Below, piece after piece: positions 1 through 11,397 of a stretch of 64,000 nt of DNA. Below the pieces are notes generated by a model. It was not told the DNA's origin, did not search any database, and saw only the letters and a program-made list of their open reading frames with translations. The position numbers and the translations under genes are program-made. Position 1 is the first letter of the stretch. Each line of letters starts with the position of its first letter. Origin of the DNA: Chlorokybus atmophyticus (Eukaryota; Streptophyta; Chlorokybophyceae; Chlorokybales; Chlorokybaceae); the NCBI GenBank assembly GCA_009103225.1, contig RHPI01002048.1, positions 635,668-699,667 on the forward strand. Direction: 5' to 3'.

Positions 1-22
1 CCCCCCCCCCCCCTCCCCCCCA
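1..22. repeat. C-rich homopolymer run at window edge
   Basis: The window opens with a run of C broken by one T. Similar C runs elsewhere in the window abut N gaps, so this is probably sequence next to an assembly gap. Confidence 0.8.
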
Positions 23-120
23 TACGGCACACATGCACGCGCCCGTGTTGTTCCTCATGTGTACTCATATATGTATACTAGCAATGTGAGTGTGATGTCA
101 GTTTCTTCCCATTGGTGTAG

Positions 121-3100
121 GTGGTGGTGGAAACCGAGGCACGGCGCACCTGCGACACTCTGCGTGCCGAACTTGCAAACGTTCGCGGGTACTAACTTGC
201 TGAGAGATAAATTGCAAGCACTGCTTGCGTGCATGTGCGTGTTTCTCCATGGGCGCGCGCGCATGTGCATGTGTATGCGCGTGTGTAAACTGTATGCACA
301 AGACTGGTGCGGAACACGCCTGTATAAAGAAAACAGTCACTGCCTCTAGGGGACAGTGCAATGTCTGACATGACATGCAGAAACATGATGGTTTGCGACC
401 TTGCAGCCGTGAGACAAGCGGTGCTGATCAAGCAAAGTCATTACATCAAGCCGAGAATGATGCAGCAGAAGCCCAAGAAGCCCTCAGTGCTACCAGGCGC
501 AAATGCACACAACTGCAGCAGGTACCATACAGGCTCGCAGATCGTCAACCGGTGGATCCATGCACGCTGTTCACACAACACACACGCACACGCGTTTGGG
601 CGCAGAAGCACGCGCAGGTGAACGAGCATGCACGCACACGCACACATGTTTCTCAACAGGAGCTTCATGTGGCGCGGTTGCAAGCAGGTCAAGCAACTGC
701 ACGCTCAGATGCGCTGAGCACAAGCCTGCAGCAAAAGGTGTGCATGCCCCCCCCCCAACAACAGCGCAGCTTGTCAAGTCCAAAACTTATCAGAAACCCA
801 ACATCAACTCACAGGATGCTAGGCACGAGCGCGAGTTGGAGGCGATGCGTGCGGATTACAAGGCCGCATTGGTGGAGGCGGAAGAGCGGGTGCGTGTGGA
901 AGAGCAGAAGCGACTCGAGGAAGGTATGTGTGTGAGATTAGTGGTTGACAAGCATGTGGTCAGTGTGGAGGTAGCTACCATGTCACACCGTGTGCTCGTG
1001 TTAGTTGGTGGGCGGGAGTATGCCACTGGCGCGGATGACCGCAGCAGAGCATTGGCACTCGAGAAGGACCTCGCGGCTGCGACGAGGCGCATGGCGTGCT
1101 TGGAACAGGAGGTTGCAGACATTAGGTGCGTGCGCGTCACTTGCAGGGTATACTAGCCGGCATGTTGGTTGCCACTGTAAGACATGGAGTGATGTAATCA
1201 GTTTCTCAACAGTGGCTATTAGGCACCCACACAGGACAAGACACATATCCCGTCGCATGCATATGCATACGCATGCACACATTTGCACGCAAGCAGGTAC
1301 ACTTACGCATGCTCACTTGCACAAAAGCTTATGCATACAGTGTCAGCACGCCCACGCACGCACAAATGCGCCATACACGCAAGCGCGCGCGCGCACGCGC
1401 ACACACACACACTCTCTCTCAATGCAGGCGCGACAAGGACGACGCCGTGTCCACAGCCTACGCCTCTGCAGCCGAAGCCGAAGCTCGAGCGCGTAACGCG
1501 GATATCACCGCTGCAGCCCACCTCCGCCAGATCGACACCCTCACCGGCAAGGTGCGGTGTTGGACACCTGCCTCCAGACCCACACACCCACACACCCACG
1601 CTATCGCCTCCAGGGTCCACACGCGTGTTGTCCCTCAGGTGTCGCACTTGGAGCGTGAGTTGGTGAAGGCTGCTGATGCGTGCGACGGGCTTCACGCCGC
1701 GCTGGCCGCCGCTGCACGCGACCGCGCCGCCGCCGTGGCCAGCGTCGAGGAACGCGCAAAGCTCGCCGAGTGAGTGTTTGGAGAAAGTGGCGTTGTTGCT
1801 GACTGTGAAGTTGCTTTTGCTTTGCTTCAGTTGTTCATGCATACCTTGTACACGCAGTCAGGATAATCAATTTCCCAAGAGTGCTTTGTTCACTTTTGCA
1901 ATCCTGCTTAGTGTGTTCAAATGCTCGTGTGTGCGTCAAACCACCAAGGCAAATTGGGGTCACTGAGCTCATACTGCGTGCTTGTTGAACACGCACGTGT
2001 TCAACTCATGTTGTGTCACACCCGCAGTGCAGAAAAGGCGGCTTCAGAAGCTCGACGACGTGCAGCAGAACGCGAGGCTGGGGAGGTAGCATTGTCATTG
2101 CAATGTGACACTGCACTGAAGGTTGAGCTTATGGTTGTCTTGATTTGTGCGCAGCTGCAGGCGGAGTGCGTGCGTCTTGCTGCCAGCGCGGACTCGCGGC
2201 TTGAGGAGAGCGAGGGGAGGGCGCGAGAGATCCTGGAGGGCAACGCACGCGACATGCAGCGCAAAATACTTGATGTATGTGCGAGAGCGTGTACTTGTAC
2301 CTGATGTCACTCACGACAATAAGCACGCAAGCACGCACGTGCGCTCGCACGCACGTGCGCTCGCACGCACGCACGCACGCATATGCATACACGCACACGC
2401 GCACACACATATGCACATGTACACGCATGCACACGTGCACACACACATGCACACAAGCAGAGAGGTGCCCCTCAGAGCGCAGCACTGTTGTGCTGAGCAG
2501 AGTGGACCTGTGTTTAACTCCTCCTCATTGTCACACAAACCAGGTGAAAGACCGTGCGGATGAGATCCGCGTTGCATTAGATCGCGACCTCCTCGAGACC
2601 CGCATGCGTCTGGAGCACGAGGCCGAGGGCCGCGCGCAGGCCGAGCGTCGTCACGCCGACGAGACAGAACAGCTCCAACGCGTACGTGATGCTGCTTGTG
2701 TTACAACTCCTTTGTGCACATACCCATATAGTGTACGTGTGGTATATCGCTCAGGAGCTGGAGGCCGTGCGTAAGGAAGCTGCCGGCGTGCGTGCCGAAG
2801 GGAAGGGCGTGTCGAATGCGGTGGAGCGCGAGCGTGCGGAAGCGAATGAAGCGAGAAGGAGGGCGGAGGGGCTCGCGGAGGAAGTGGGTGTTGTTGTTAT
2901 AGTTGTTGTTGTTGTGGTGGTGGTGGTGGTGTGAGACATGTGCATGCTGTGCCTGTTTTTCTGCAGGTGAGTGTGCTGCAAAGTGAGTATAGGCACCTTC
3001 AAGAAAAGCACAGGGAGGTGCTGGCAGCCAAGACTGAGCTCGTGTAAGTATGTAGACGTCACTAGGAGTACACACAACAGTAGCAGAGTGACAAGCAGAC

Positions 3101-4129
3101 CCTCTTGTGTCACGCGCACACACACGCACACCCACACACTCTTTCTCTCTTCAGCCACGCCAAGCAAGCGCACGACACGAGCGTTTCCGCCCTTCGCGCC
3201 GAGCTCTCTAACGCTCGCCTCGCCCTCGACCGCACGCGCGCCGACAACGCCGCCGCTGCCGATGCCGCCAAGGTGAGGGGCCCTGCTGCCATGTTGCCAC
3301 GTTGTGGTTGTTGTGGTTGTGGTTGTGATTCGACGGTCTGTGTGCAGAGGGCGTGGGCTGTGGAGAGGAGCGTGTTGGCGAGGAGAGCCGCGGAGGCTGT
3401 GAGGAGCGCAGAGGGGCAGGCGGCGCGGGATCGCGAGGCTGCTGAGAGGGTATGCGTGTGTGTGTGTGTGGATGTGCGAGTGCTTGCATGCGCTTGTGCT
3501 GGTATGTTTATGCGCGAGTTGGGTTAAGTGTGGATGCGCTTTTGGACGTACGTGACTATCAGCGTGAGCGAACATGCGTACGCGCATGTGTACGCATGCG
3601 TGCGTACTTGTGTCCCTCACACACGCGCGCGAGCATGAGCTCGTACATGCATGTGCTTGTTTGTTGTTTGCTGCGCAACTAGGGCGAATCCGGCATGCTG
3701 ATGTCGTGTGGCCTTGTCAGCAACTCACCTATTATGCCACATTGTCTTTGCAGAAAGCACACAGGGCGAGCAAGGAGGTGGCTGCCCTGGCTGCCGAGCG
3801 CGCCCTCCTGCTCGCGCGCGTGGCAGACCTCGAGTCCGAAACAAGAACCTTACAGGCGAGACTAAGTTACACGTTCTCTCTCGTGCAACGTGTCAACTGG
3901 AACAACTAGTTCGGGCTGAGTCATGGCGTGTCATCCCAATGTGTTGGCTTGTGTACAGGGCACTGGTGTCGGAGGAGAAGCAGCCAAGCAGCCTGTACAG
4001 ATGGACAGCTCTGCGGCGGAGGAGGTGCGCGCGGAGTTGAGGGATATATGGCGAAGGCAGGAGCGCATGTTGAGAGGGGAGGGGGCTAGTGCTGCTGCTG
4101 GAGGAGGGGGTGTGCCTGCGGGGGCGTGA
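121..4129 (+). CDS. Long coiled-coil protein, 5'-incomplete
   Basis: Sixteen exons join in one frame: 121-188, 407-521, 660-737, 815-923, 1005-1125, 1428-1551, 1639-1769, 2028-2085, 2155-2274, 2544-2681, 2755-2883, 2967-3043, 3155-3272, 3348-3449, 3754-3855 and 3959-4129 (TGA). They total 1,761 nt, about 586 residues. Splice phases match across every junction, which is the main support. The translation is almost wholly Ala/Glu/Arg/Leu-rich heptad sequence (for example ELEAMRADYKAALVEAEERV), with no globular domain visible, and ends in a short Gly/Ala-rich tail. A cytoskeletal, centrosomal or Golgi tether role would be typical of such proteins, but the sequence does not decide. The last intron (3856-3958) has a GC donor; without splicing there, the frame stops at 3907. 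The first exons probably lie left of the window. The last 31 codons fall inside the large palindrome. Confidence 0.75.
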
Positions 4130-4613
4130 GGAGGGTTGATCGGTGTGGCATCGGTGTTTCACGATAAGAGTATTCACTGATTGGGGGACTCATTCATCTG
4201 CAATTACACACGTATGCACGCGCTGGGCAAGTGTGCCACGACAAGGCGTCCTGAGCTAGAACAGTTGTGCAGCGACCCAAGGCTGTGACAGACAGCTTGC
4301 GCGTCAAGTTAATATATATATATATATATATATATATTAACTTGACGCGCAAGCTGTCTGTCACAGCCTTGGGTCGCTGCACAACTGTTCTAGCTCAGGA
4401 CGCCTTGTCGTGGCACACTTGCCCAGCGCGTGCATACGTGTGTAATTGCAGATGAATGAGTCCCCCAATCAGTGAATACTCTTATCGTGAAACACCGATG
4501 CCACACCGATCAACCCTCCTCACGCCCCCGCAGGCACACCCCCTCCTCCAGCAGCAGCACTAGCCCCCTCCCCTCTCAACATGCGCTCCTGCCTTCGCCA
4601 TATATCCCTCAAC
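4036..4613. repeat. Giant near-perfect palindrome with (TA)n centre
   Basis: The sequence from 4036 to about 4310 reappears as its reverse complement up to 4613. The centre is an alternating TA tract near 4311-4338. The left arm holds the last 31 codons and 3' flank of the coiled-coil gene; the right arm holds an inverted copy. The right arm stops exactly at the N at 4614. This is either a real inverted duplication or a fold-back chimera made during library construction or assembly. Its ending at an N favours the artefact. Confidence 0.9.
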
Positions 4614-5185
4614 NTGTTGTACACCTACCCCTCCGGTCTCCCTGCCTGCACCCACTGCCATATTTGCACGCACGCACGCGCATTTACGTAGTATAGTGGT
4701 TGGTAAGCTAGGTGAGCTTGGCAACTACACCCCCCCGGCCAAATCTGCAAGCATTACCTTGCTGATGTGCATAGCATTCTGTGCAGTGCCTACTACTACT
4801 ACTTCATCTTGCATCATCTTTTATACCGCATGCGATACAAGCTTCAAGTTTGCACAGGCATGGCACCCACATACACATGTACTTGCGCAGGCACACATGG
4901 TGATTGCGTGTTGTGTGGTGGACAGTGCTTGTGCCGTGTATCGGAGCAAACGACTAATGGCACACCTGCGCTCACGACACACACACGGTTCCCCAAGACA
5001 CGCACAACTCACATACAACACACCCCTCCATTGATGCCAGGCAATGTTGGCACCAAAGTCTAGCCCCATTTCAATGTTGAGAAGCATTCAAAGTGTTTCA
5101 AGATGGTCGGTTACTGCACCACACTGCACTCTGTACAAAACAAGAGGTACGTCTTCTACGCCACCGAACAGTGTGACGTGCCATG
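4614..5185. other. Intergenic stretch, no gene seen
   Basis: After the N at 4614 there is about 570 bp with no reading frame showing recognisable protein features. It is the 3' flank of the minus-strand TEX47-like gene and of the duplicated coiled-coil arm. Short CA/CG-rich patches near 4668-4680 and 4870-4990 are the only texture. Confidence 0.5.
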
Positions 5186-5462
5186 TCAGTATTGCAGTCT
5201 TGGCGGCATCGGCCACACCGTCTGTGCAGAGGAGTCAAGGGGACATTGAATAAGTGAGGCAAATGTAGCTGCATGCAGGACAACAAAAGCAAAAGGCGAC
5301 ATCATGGCAACAGGGCGGATATCAGAGTCCAGGTCGATGTCGACAGGCGCGTCATAGATTTCGAGAAACTCCTCCAGCGTCGGAGGCTCGTCGGCCAATA
5401 TCACTGCACAGTGGAGCGGCACATGAGCTTGATACTTGCTGACACAACTCAGCAAGTCTCAC

Positions 5463-5494
<32 letters not shown>

Positions 5495-6675
5495 GCTCCT
5501 TGCCTCCGTATATGTTGTCCGCTTCGCACGGGAGCAGGTCAGATGATGCGAGCGTCTCTAGCGTGGACTCCAAGTCAGCCTGAATGATAAACATTGGAGT
5601 TTTCGGTTAATGTTGGCAAGCAAGTGCATCCGCAGCGATCAACCGCTCAATCCGTCTGTGCTACCTTGGAGACGGTAGCAAGGTAATGGCCCAACTTGAT
5701 GAGCTTCAGGTTGATACTTGACACCTAAATTAAAATCAACCACGACATGATTCAGTCAACTGCTCTGCTTGTGGTTTCATTTGTTGTGACTCACCAAGTC
5801 AACCAACTTAGCAGGGTTCTCGGCTATCTCCGTCGAGTGCTGCATGTTGACGTACCCGCACACCCAACTCGCGTACGCCCTTGTCGGAAACTACAAACAC
5901 ATACACACGCAACATGTGAGACATAAAAACCCACCAGCCCCACAGACATACAAGTAAACCCGTTACATCTTCTGTGGCGGCGACGATGCGTATGTTCCTT
6001 AGCGGACCCTCGCTGCCCTTGCATTGAGCCCTCAACTCCCTCAACAGCCCCATCACAGTCCTCGTCGACGCCTGCGTAACAACACGGTCAACACACACAC
6101 ACACACACACGCACACACGCGCGCGCACGCGCACGCGCACGCGCACACGCACACGCACACGCCGACCCACACACACACACACGCGCGCGTTCTCTCCCCC
6201 CCACTCACTTCGACGCAGTGCACGATGCACGTCGGAAACACCAGCAGCGCCCCCGTCTCGCGGTCCGCCGCCGTGCTGGTGATGTTGTTGTTGTTGTTGT
6301 TGGCTCCTCCTTGGGCTGAAGATGATGCGTCCCCGCGAGCGCGCTTCAGGGCGTCCTCATGCCAGACTGCATCAGCGCGTGGATGTGTGAGTAGTGTGGG
6401 GGAGAATCTTGTGTGTATATTGTGTAGCACAATGGATCTAGAGCATGCAAGTGCAAGCTGTGCTTAGTGATTGAATTGCTTGTTTCTGTGTGGACGTGTG
6501 CGCGCATACGCTTGCGCGCGCGTGCAACTGTGTGCGCGTTTGCTTTCACGTGCAGCGCGTGTGCATGCGCGTGTGTGTACAGATGTATACGTGCGCACTT
6601 GCCTTTGATGTGGGCTTTGTTGGGTGCGCGGTCGGCAAGCGCGGCCATGTACACGATGCGGCTCTGCGGCACAAC
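5186..6675 (-). CDS. TEX47-like protein with BLUF-type fold, N-terminus unresolved
   Basis: Exons on the minus strand are 6675-6603, 6366-6209, 6071-5952, 5890-5795, 5724-5665, 5579 to about 5478, then an exon from about 5416 to 5312, and finally 5221-5186 (TGA). The first blocks read as a BLUF-like ferredoxin fold: SRIVYMAALADRAP, then a Gly-Ala-Leu-Leu-Val strand (ETGALLVFPTCIVHCVE), then IRIVAATEDVTG. The C-terminus, LEEFLEIYDAPVDIDLDSD followed by TVWPMPPRLQY, matches the tail of vertebrate TEX47, a sperm-associated BLUF-like family, as I know it. The BLUF glutamine that contacts flavin is replaced by His (VHCVE), as in TEX47, so light sensing is doubtful. The first intron has a GC donor (AAG/GCAAGT). 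The junction at about 5478/5416 is the least certain. Possible upstream exons lie at 7213-7145 and near 6985, but no start codon is secure. Confidence 0.65.
6090..6200. repeat. Alternating CA/CG tract in intron of TEX47-like gene
   Basis: About 100 bp of (CA)n grading into (GC/AC)n and back, inside the intron between exons 6366-6209 and 6071-5952. It is strictly alternating purine-pyrimidine, which is typical of Z-DNA-prone sequence. Confidence 0.8.
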
Positions 6676-8252
6676 CTGCGTGACACCGCCAACAACACTG
6701 TGTCCGCATGTTGTTATGCACAACAACAGGTTCAAAGAGAAATGACAAGCACATGTTCCCATCGGTCCAACCACAACTGCAATAGAGGACTTTTAATCGG
6801 GCAATGTTGGATTGTGGTAATGTGTGTGAATGTGAGCGTAAGATACTAGCATAGCACTGTTCAACCTCGATGCAAGGCCGTCAACAGCTGGCCAAACCAA
6901 CATGAGAAAAAGTAAGAAAGTAAGGAAAAGCAATATTTGAGGCACTCGCAGTTCATGAAGTTGTTCAAAGAGGTTCGTAGAAGAAGACTCTTGCCACACT
7001 CAAAAACTCAACATCATCAGAACGCTTGTTTGTGTACAATCACAGGACCACAACAACACGAACAAATACGTTGATGTAGTCGAGAAATGCACTGTTACTG
7101 ACAGCCCACTTGATTGATCAGTTAGTTAGTTGGTTACTTGGCCTTGCTTCTGCAGCTTCTCCTGCACCACATCCAGCAGCGACTTCTTCGGCACCTCTAT
7201 TGCATCATCCATTGCAGCACTATGTGGTACAGTATATATTGTAAGACACTACCCCACACCCGCCCACCCTCCAAGCCTATGTGTGTATGTCACTGCATGT
7301 ATCTGATGTGTTCCCCTGTTCCTGCCTCCTTCTTCTTCTTTACCTACATGGATGTAATACCCCCCCACCGCCAAGGTGCCAAGCCAACAACCAAGCCAAG
7401 CATCACACTGCTGAGGTGGTTGTGCGGGAGAGTTGTGTCACAATCTGCACACATTTTACATCTGTTTGGTTTTGTTCAGTTTGTATATATCCGCCCAGCC
7501 TCACGTGACTGCCTGATATCTGTGTTATTGCGTCGATACACACGTCAGCAGAATTGGATCGTTAGGCTCAGTGAACCATCTACAATCTTGACTGAACCTG
7601 TTGTAAACCCGCACTGATCCAGATCGTTGACTGAATGCCCGAAGCGGCGGCATTATTGTCAGCATTGTTGGCGTCGTTGGCGGCGGCGGCGGCGGCGGTG
7701 GGCAGCTTGCTGCGGGAGGGAGCGTTGATTGGTTATTGCCATTTCCGTGCCTGCAGTAAGGAGATGGTGGGTAGGTGGACGATGCGGCGGCTGTGAGGTG
7801 GGCTGTGAGGCGGGCATATGGGCTGCCAGCCGAGCAAGGTGAGGGGGCCGTGTCTGCTTCTTTCCTTGTATGTGTGGATGCTGCAGTTAGGGTTTGGTCA
7901 TATACGGGTGTGTCTACATTGACTGTTCACTCAGAGAAGTTCACGCGCTTCCATGATGTGACGCGCAATGGACTGATCTATATTCAAGTGACAGTGCGAT
8001 AAGCAAGCCACGACCAAACCAAACAAGAAACAAACAATCTCGTGATTGATAGTTCTGTCATGACGTCACTGTAGGTGATCACGTCAAAGCTTCCTGTTGT
8101 CATGCTTGCATTGACTTTAAGCACAACCACTGTACTTGATGTATGTTCATCACTGCTGTTGCATTGTTGTCTTTGCCATTGGTACAGCTCGTGTCATGGC
8201 GACAATGATGTTGGTAACGATGATGCTGATGATAATTGCATACAATCAGAAC
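6676..8252. other. Divergent region between TEX47-like gene and PP2C gene
   Basis: This 1.6 kb must hold the 5' part of the TEX47-like gene (minus) and the promoter of the PP2C gene (plus). A minus-strand block at about 7213-7145 reads VPKKSLLDVVQEKLQKQGQ and ends at a GTAACC donor, so it may be an early exon. A GGC-rich stretch at 7646-7705 is low complexity. A telo-box lies at 7887-7895. Nothing else is recognisable. Confidence 0.4.
7887..7895 (-). promoter_or_regulatory. Telo-box (TTAGGGTTT on plus strand)
   Basis: The plus strand reads TTAGGGTTT, the complement of the plant telo-box AAACCCTAA. It sits 367 bp upstream of the PP2C start and on the 5' side of the divergent TEX47-like gene. 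In land plants this box occurs in promoters of translation and cell-cycle genes. Its role here is inferred from position alone. Confidence 0.35.
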
Positions 8253-8261
8253 ATGCACGAG

Positions 8262-10818
8262 ATGGCGTCCGCCCCCCAAGCTACAGCGAGTCAGCCGCAT
8301 CACCTGCTTCCCGTTGCTGATAACAGCGTAAAGAAGGACCCAACATCAGCCGTTGTTGCTACTGACAGTACCGCCAGCAACACTATCATTACTACAAGTG
8401 TTGCTATGAGTACATTTTCAGATCCGGATAAGGCAGCCAGTAATGGCGAACAGCCTCAACAAGTTGCATTGTCTCAAGTCAACGATGATATCAATACGGA
8501 TGGCACGGAAGAAAGAGGTGAGCCTCTCTCACGCGCCGATGTCGCCGATCCTGACGCCTATGTCACCCCCGAGCCCAGCACGAGCGCACCACACTTCTCT
8601 ACAGAGGTGAGAGTCATGAGCACAGGGAAATGATTGTGTGTTGCACAACCCAACTGACGCTCGAGCTGTTGTTTGTCAGGTGCATGCTTTGACCCACATC
8701 GGCTTTGGCCCGTTGAAGCGGGAAAATCAGGTGACTTGTGTGTGTAACGTGTTGTATTTTGTGGTTGTGGTTGTATTGTACAGAAGCCAAGCAATCAGCA
8801 ACCACAATGAACACGGGTGAAAGAGTCAGGTGACAGATACATGTTGACTCGTTTGTTCTCAGGACACGTTTTACGTAAAGGAGAACTTTTTAAGCCGGGA
8901 AGGGCAGGGGCTATTTTGTGTGTTTGACGGCCATGGCTCTAAAGGTACATTGGTCACTGTTGTTGGGGTTGACTCAACTTCACATTGCCAGCGCATGCAG
9001 AGGTTTCCATCTCAGTCGAGAGTCTTACTCAACCCCATTCTGTAGGTAGAGCGGTGGCGACCTTTGCACAAGAGCAACTGCCGGCCATACTTTCGAGTCT
9101 GCTTGACCCCTCGCAGGTCTGATACCGTCAACCCAACGTACCCACAATTGTTACTTGGCGGTATAATGCGTGCACTATGCTTACTTGCGCCATATGCCGG
9201 TTGTCTTCAGGACAAGCACGCGTTGGAGATGTCTGCCAGAGAAGCCATCAAGCAAGCATTCTTGGGCACCCATGAGGCCCTTAGAGAGGCAAGTAATAAT
9301 AGTTCACTGCAAGGGCTTTACACAAATACGGTCAACGCGCATTGCGATGCATTATACTGCTCAGCACTTGGGTTTGAGATGACCTTTAGCACCCAAAGTT
9401 TACGTAGAGAGTTTGTCGCTGACTGGCATGCGAGTGATGATGTTGGTTTGTGTGTTATGGCAGTCGTCAATAGACACGTCGGTGTCGGGCTCGACGGTCT
9501 CGGTGGTGCTGCTGACGGATGATGGGGAGGTTGTGGTGGGCAGCGCGGGTGACTCGCGTGTGCTCCTTGCCACGCGGAGGCCACGCAAGAGCGTTTCTGC
9601 CCTCGGTGCGAGCAGGACCAGCGAGGACGATGATGAGGCACGCGACAACTATGATGACGGCGTGCCACTGCTGCGGCTGGCGGCGGAGCCCCTCAGCCAG
9701 GACCACCGTCCGGGCAGGCCCGATGAGCGCGAGCGGGTTGAGGCCGCCGGTGGACGCGTGCAGGCCAAACGGACTGAGTACGTCTCTTTCATGTCTCCTG
9801 CATGGATGCGTATGTTGGGTTTTCAGTGCATGCGCAGCGTGAGACATCTTTGCCAGCCGTTGCATGGAGGTCGATTTAATGATTTGTTGTCAGTGGTGGA
9901 GTTGTGCTTGTGTATTGCTTCTGGTTTAAACAGTGCACGGTAGCCATGTTGGCTTAGGTGTCCTGGGGGTAACAGAATCAGTCCTTCAAACCTTGTGGAG
10001 GGTCAATCCCCTGCCATTGTTTATGTATCGTAGTTACAGTAGCAACAAGCGCGTGTTTTGCAGGTGCTCGCTGTTTTGCTGTCTATGTCTTCCGTGCGGG
10101 TGCGTGCTTTCCCCAAAGCAGTCTTTGTTTCGTCGTGTGTATTAGCCTCTGCATTGCTTGCATTTGGCATCATCAGAGCAGCTTTCTCTTCACTTTTTCA
10201 GGCATGGAGTCACCGTTGGCGAGCCCCGCATCTGGCTCAAGGATATCGACATGCCGGGTAAGTTGTGCATCCCAACCACGCATGATTAGTACATGCAATG
10301 CAACACAGAACTGAACGGTGTGGCTTGCTGCAGGTTTGTTGGTATCGCGTGCGTTGGGTGATGATATCGCCGCCAGCGTGGGCTGCTCGGCCGAGCCCGA
10401 ATTGACCAGCAGGCGCATTGATGCGCGGTGGGATCGATATCTCATCATTGCCAGCGACGGGGTGTGTTTTCTCGCTTGTTACAACGCATATGTTTCAGTA
10501 TGCAGAGTTGCTTGGGTACTGAAACAACTTGTGTGACATCCAGATTTGGGATGTGCTCAATAACCAGCGCGTGGTCAATCTCTGCATTGACAAAAGTGCA
10601 CAAGATGCCTGTGAAGCTATCCTTCAGGTCAGGCCTTTGTCATTATTGCTGCATGTTGGACCCGTGTGTATGCACTGCTTTCTGACGCAGGTTAATATGC
10701 TTTATTTTGCTTGTATCAGGAAGCATTGCTGGAGTGGGAGGATCGGCACCTTGCCGACAACATCACCATTATTCTTGTTAAGTTCAACCCTGTAGTTGAG
10801 GTTGCAAGCCTCAGCTAG
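8262..10818 (+). CDS. PP2C-family (PPM) Ser/Thr protein phosphatase
   Basis: Ten exons, all phase-consistent: 8262-8606, 8680-8730, 8863-8944, 9046-9116, 9211-9288, 9464-9777, 10202-10257, 10334-10461, 10544-10627 and 10720-10818 (TAG). They give about 435 residues. After a 115-residue low-complexity N-terminus come the PP2C motifs in order: FYVKEN, FCVFDGHGSKG (metal-binding DGHG), SSIDTSVSGSTVSVVLL, GSAGDSR, LSQDHRP, LLVSRALGDD, IIASDGIWDVL (metal-binding ASDG) and ADNITIILVKF. All catalytic aspartates are present, so it should be an active Mn/Mg-dependent phosphatase. The substrate is unknown. There is no membrane segment or signal peptide. The intron after 9288 has a GC donor (GAG/GCAAGT). 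The start at 8262 was chosen as a Met ahead of the Ser/Thr-rich leader; 8253 is in frame and equally possible. It is divergent from the TEX47-like gene. Confidence 0.92.
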
Positions 10819-11397
10819 TAGTGTGCCCTCACTAAGTAGTAACACTACCATTCACAAGTGTGCCCTTACTATTTGGCCCTTGGGAGTAGTCGCACCATCT
10901 CAATTCAGCTGCTGCACCTGCCACCATCAACCCATTGCAAAGCCAATGGGGTTCGCCTTTGAGTGTCTGCAGCTAAGGCGCTGATCTGAGTACCGGTTGT
11001 AGTGTGGCCACAATACATCAACCATAGCTCACAATCTGACCCACCAGCACGACACTGACCAAGCCTACCATTGGCGAACAAAACACACCCGGTATATAGA
11101 CATGTGTGGTACTCTGTATTCTATAGTCCATGATGAAGGCGCAAAACAACTTAGCAAGCTTGAGGCTTGCTTCTTAGCAATTATGCACAGAACTGCGAAC
11201 AACAGAATTGTCTCTGCAGCAGAGGATATAAAACTACCACATGGCACAAGAATGGCATCAAACCAAATACACAACAAAACTAAATCTAGCATCTAACCAG
11301 AAGAATACAATAGTAAGTAAGGGGAAGGTATGGGACACCGTGATGGCAATATGCGCGCAATGGTGGCATGATGCGAAGCCGTAGAAACTGCCTCCCG
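10819..11397. other. Convergent intergenic region
   Basis: This lies between the 3' ends of the PP2C gene (plus) and the RmlD-like gene (minus). There is no credible coding sequence; it presumably holds both 3' UTRs. Confidence 0.5.
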
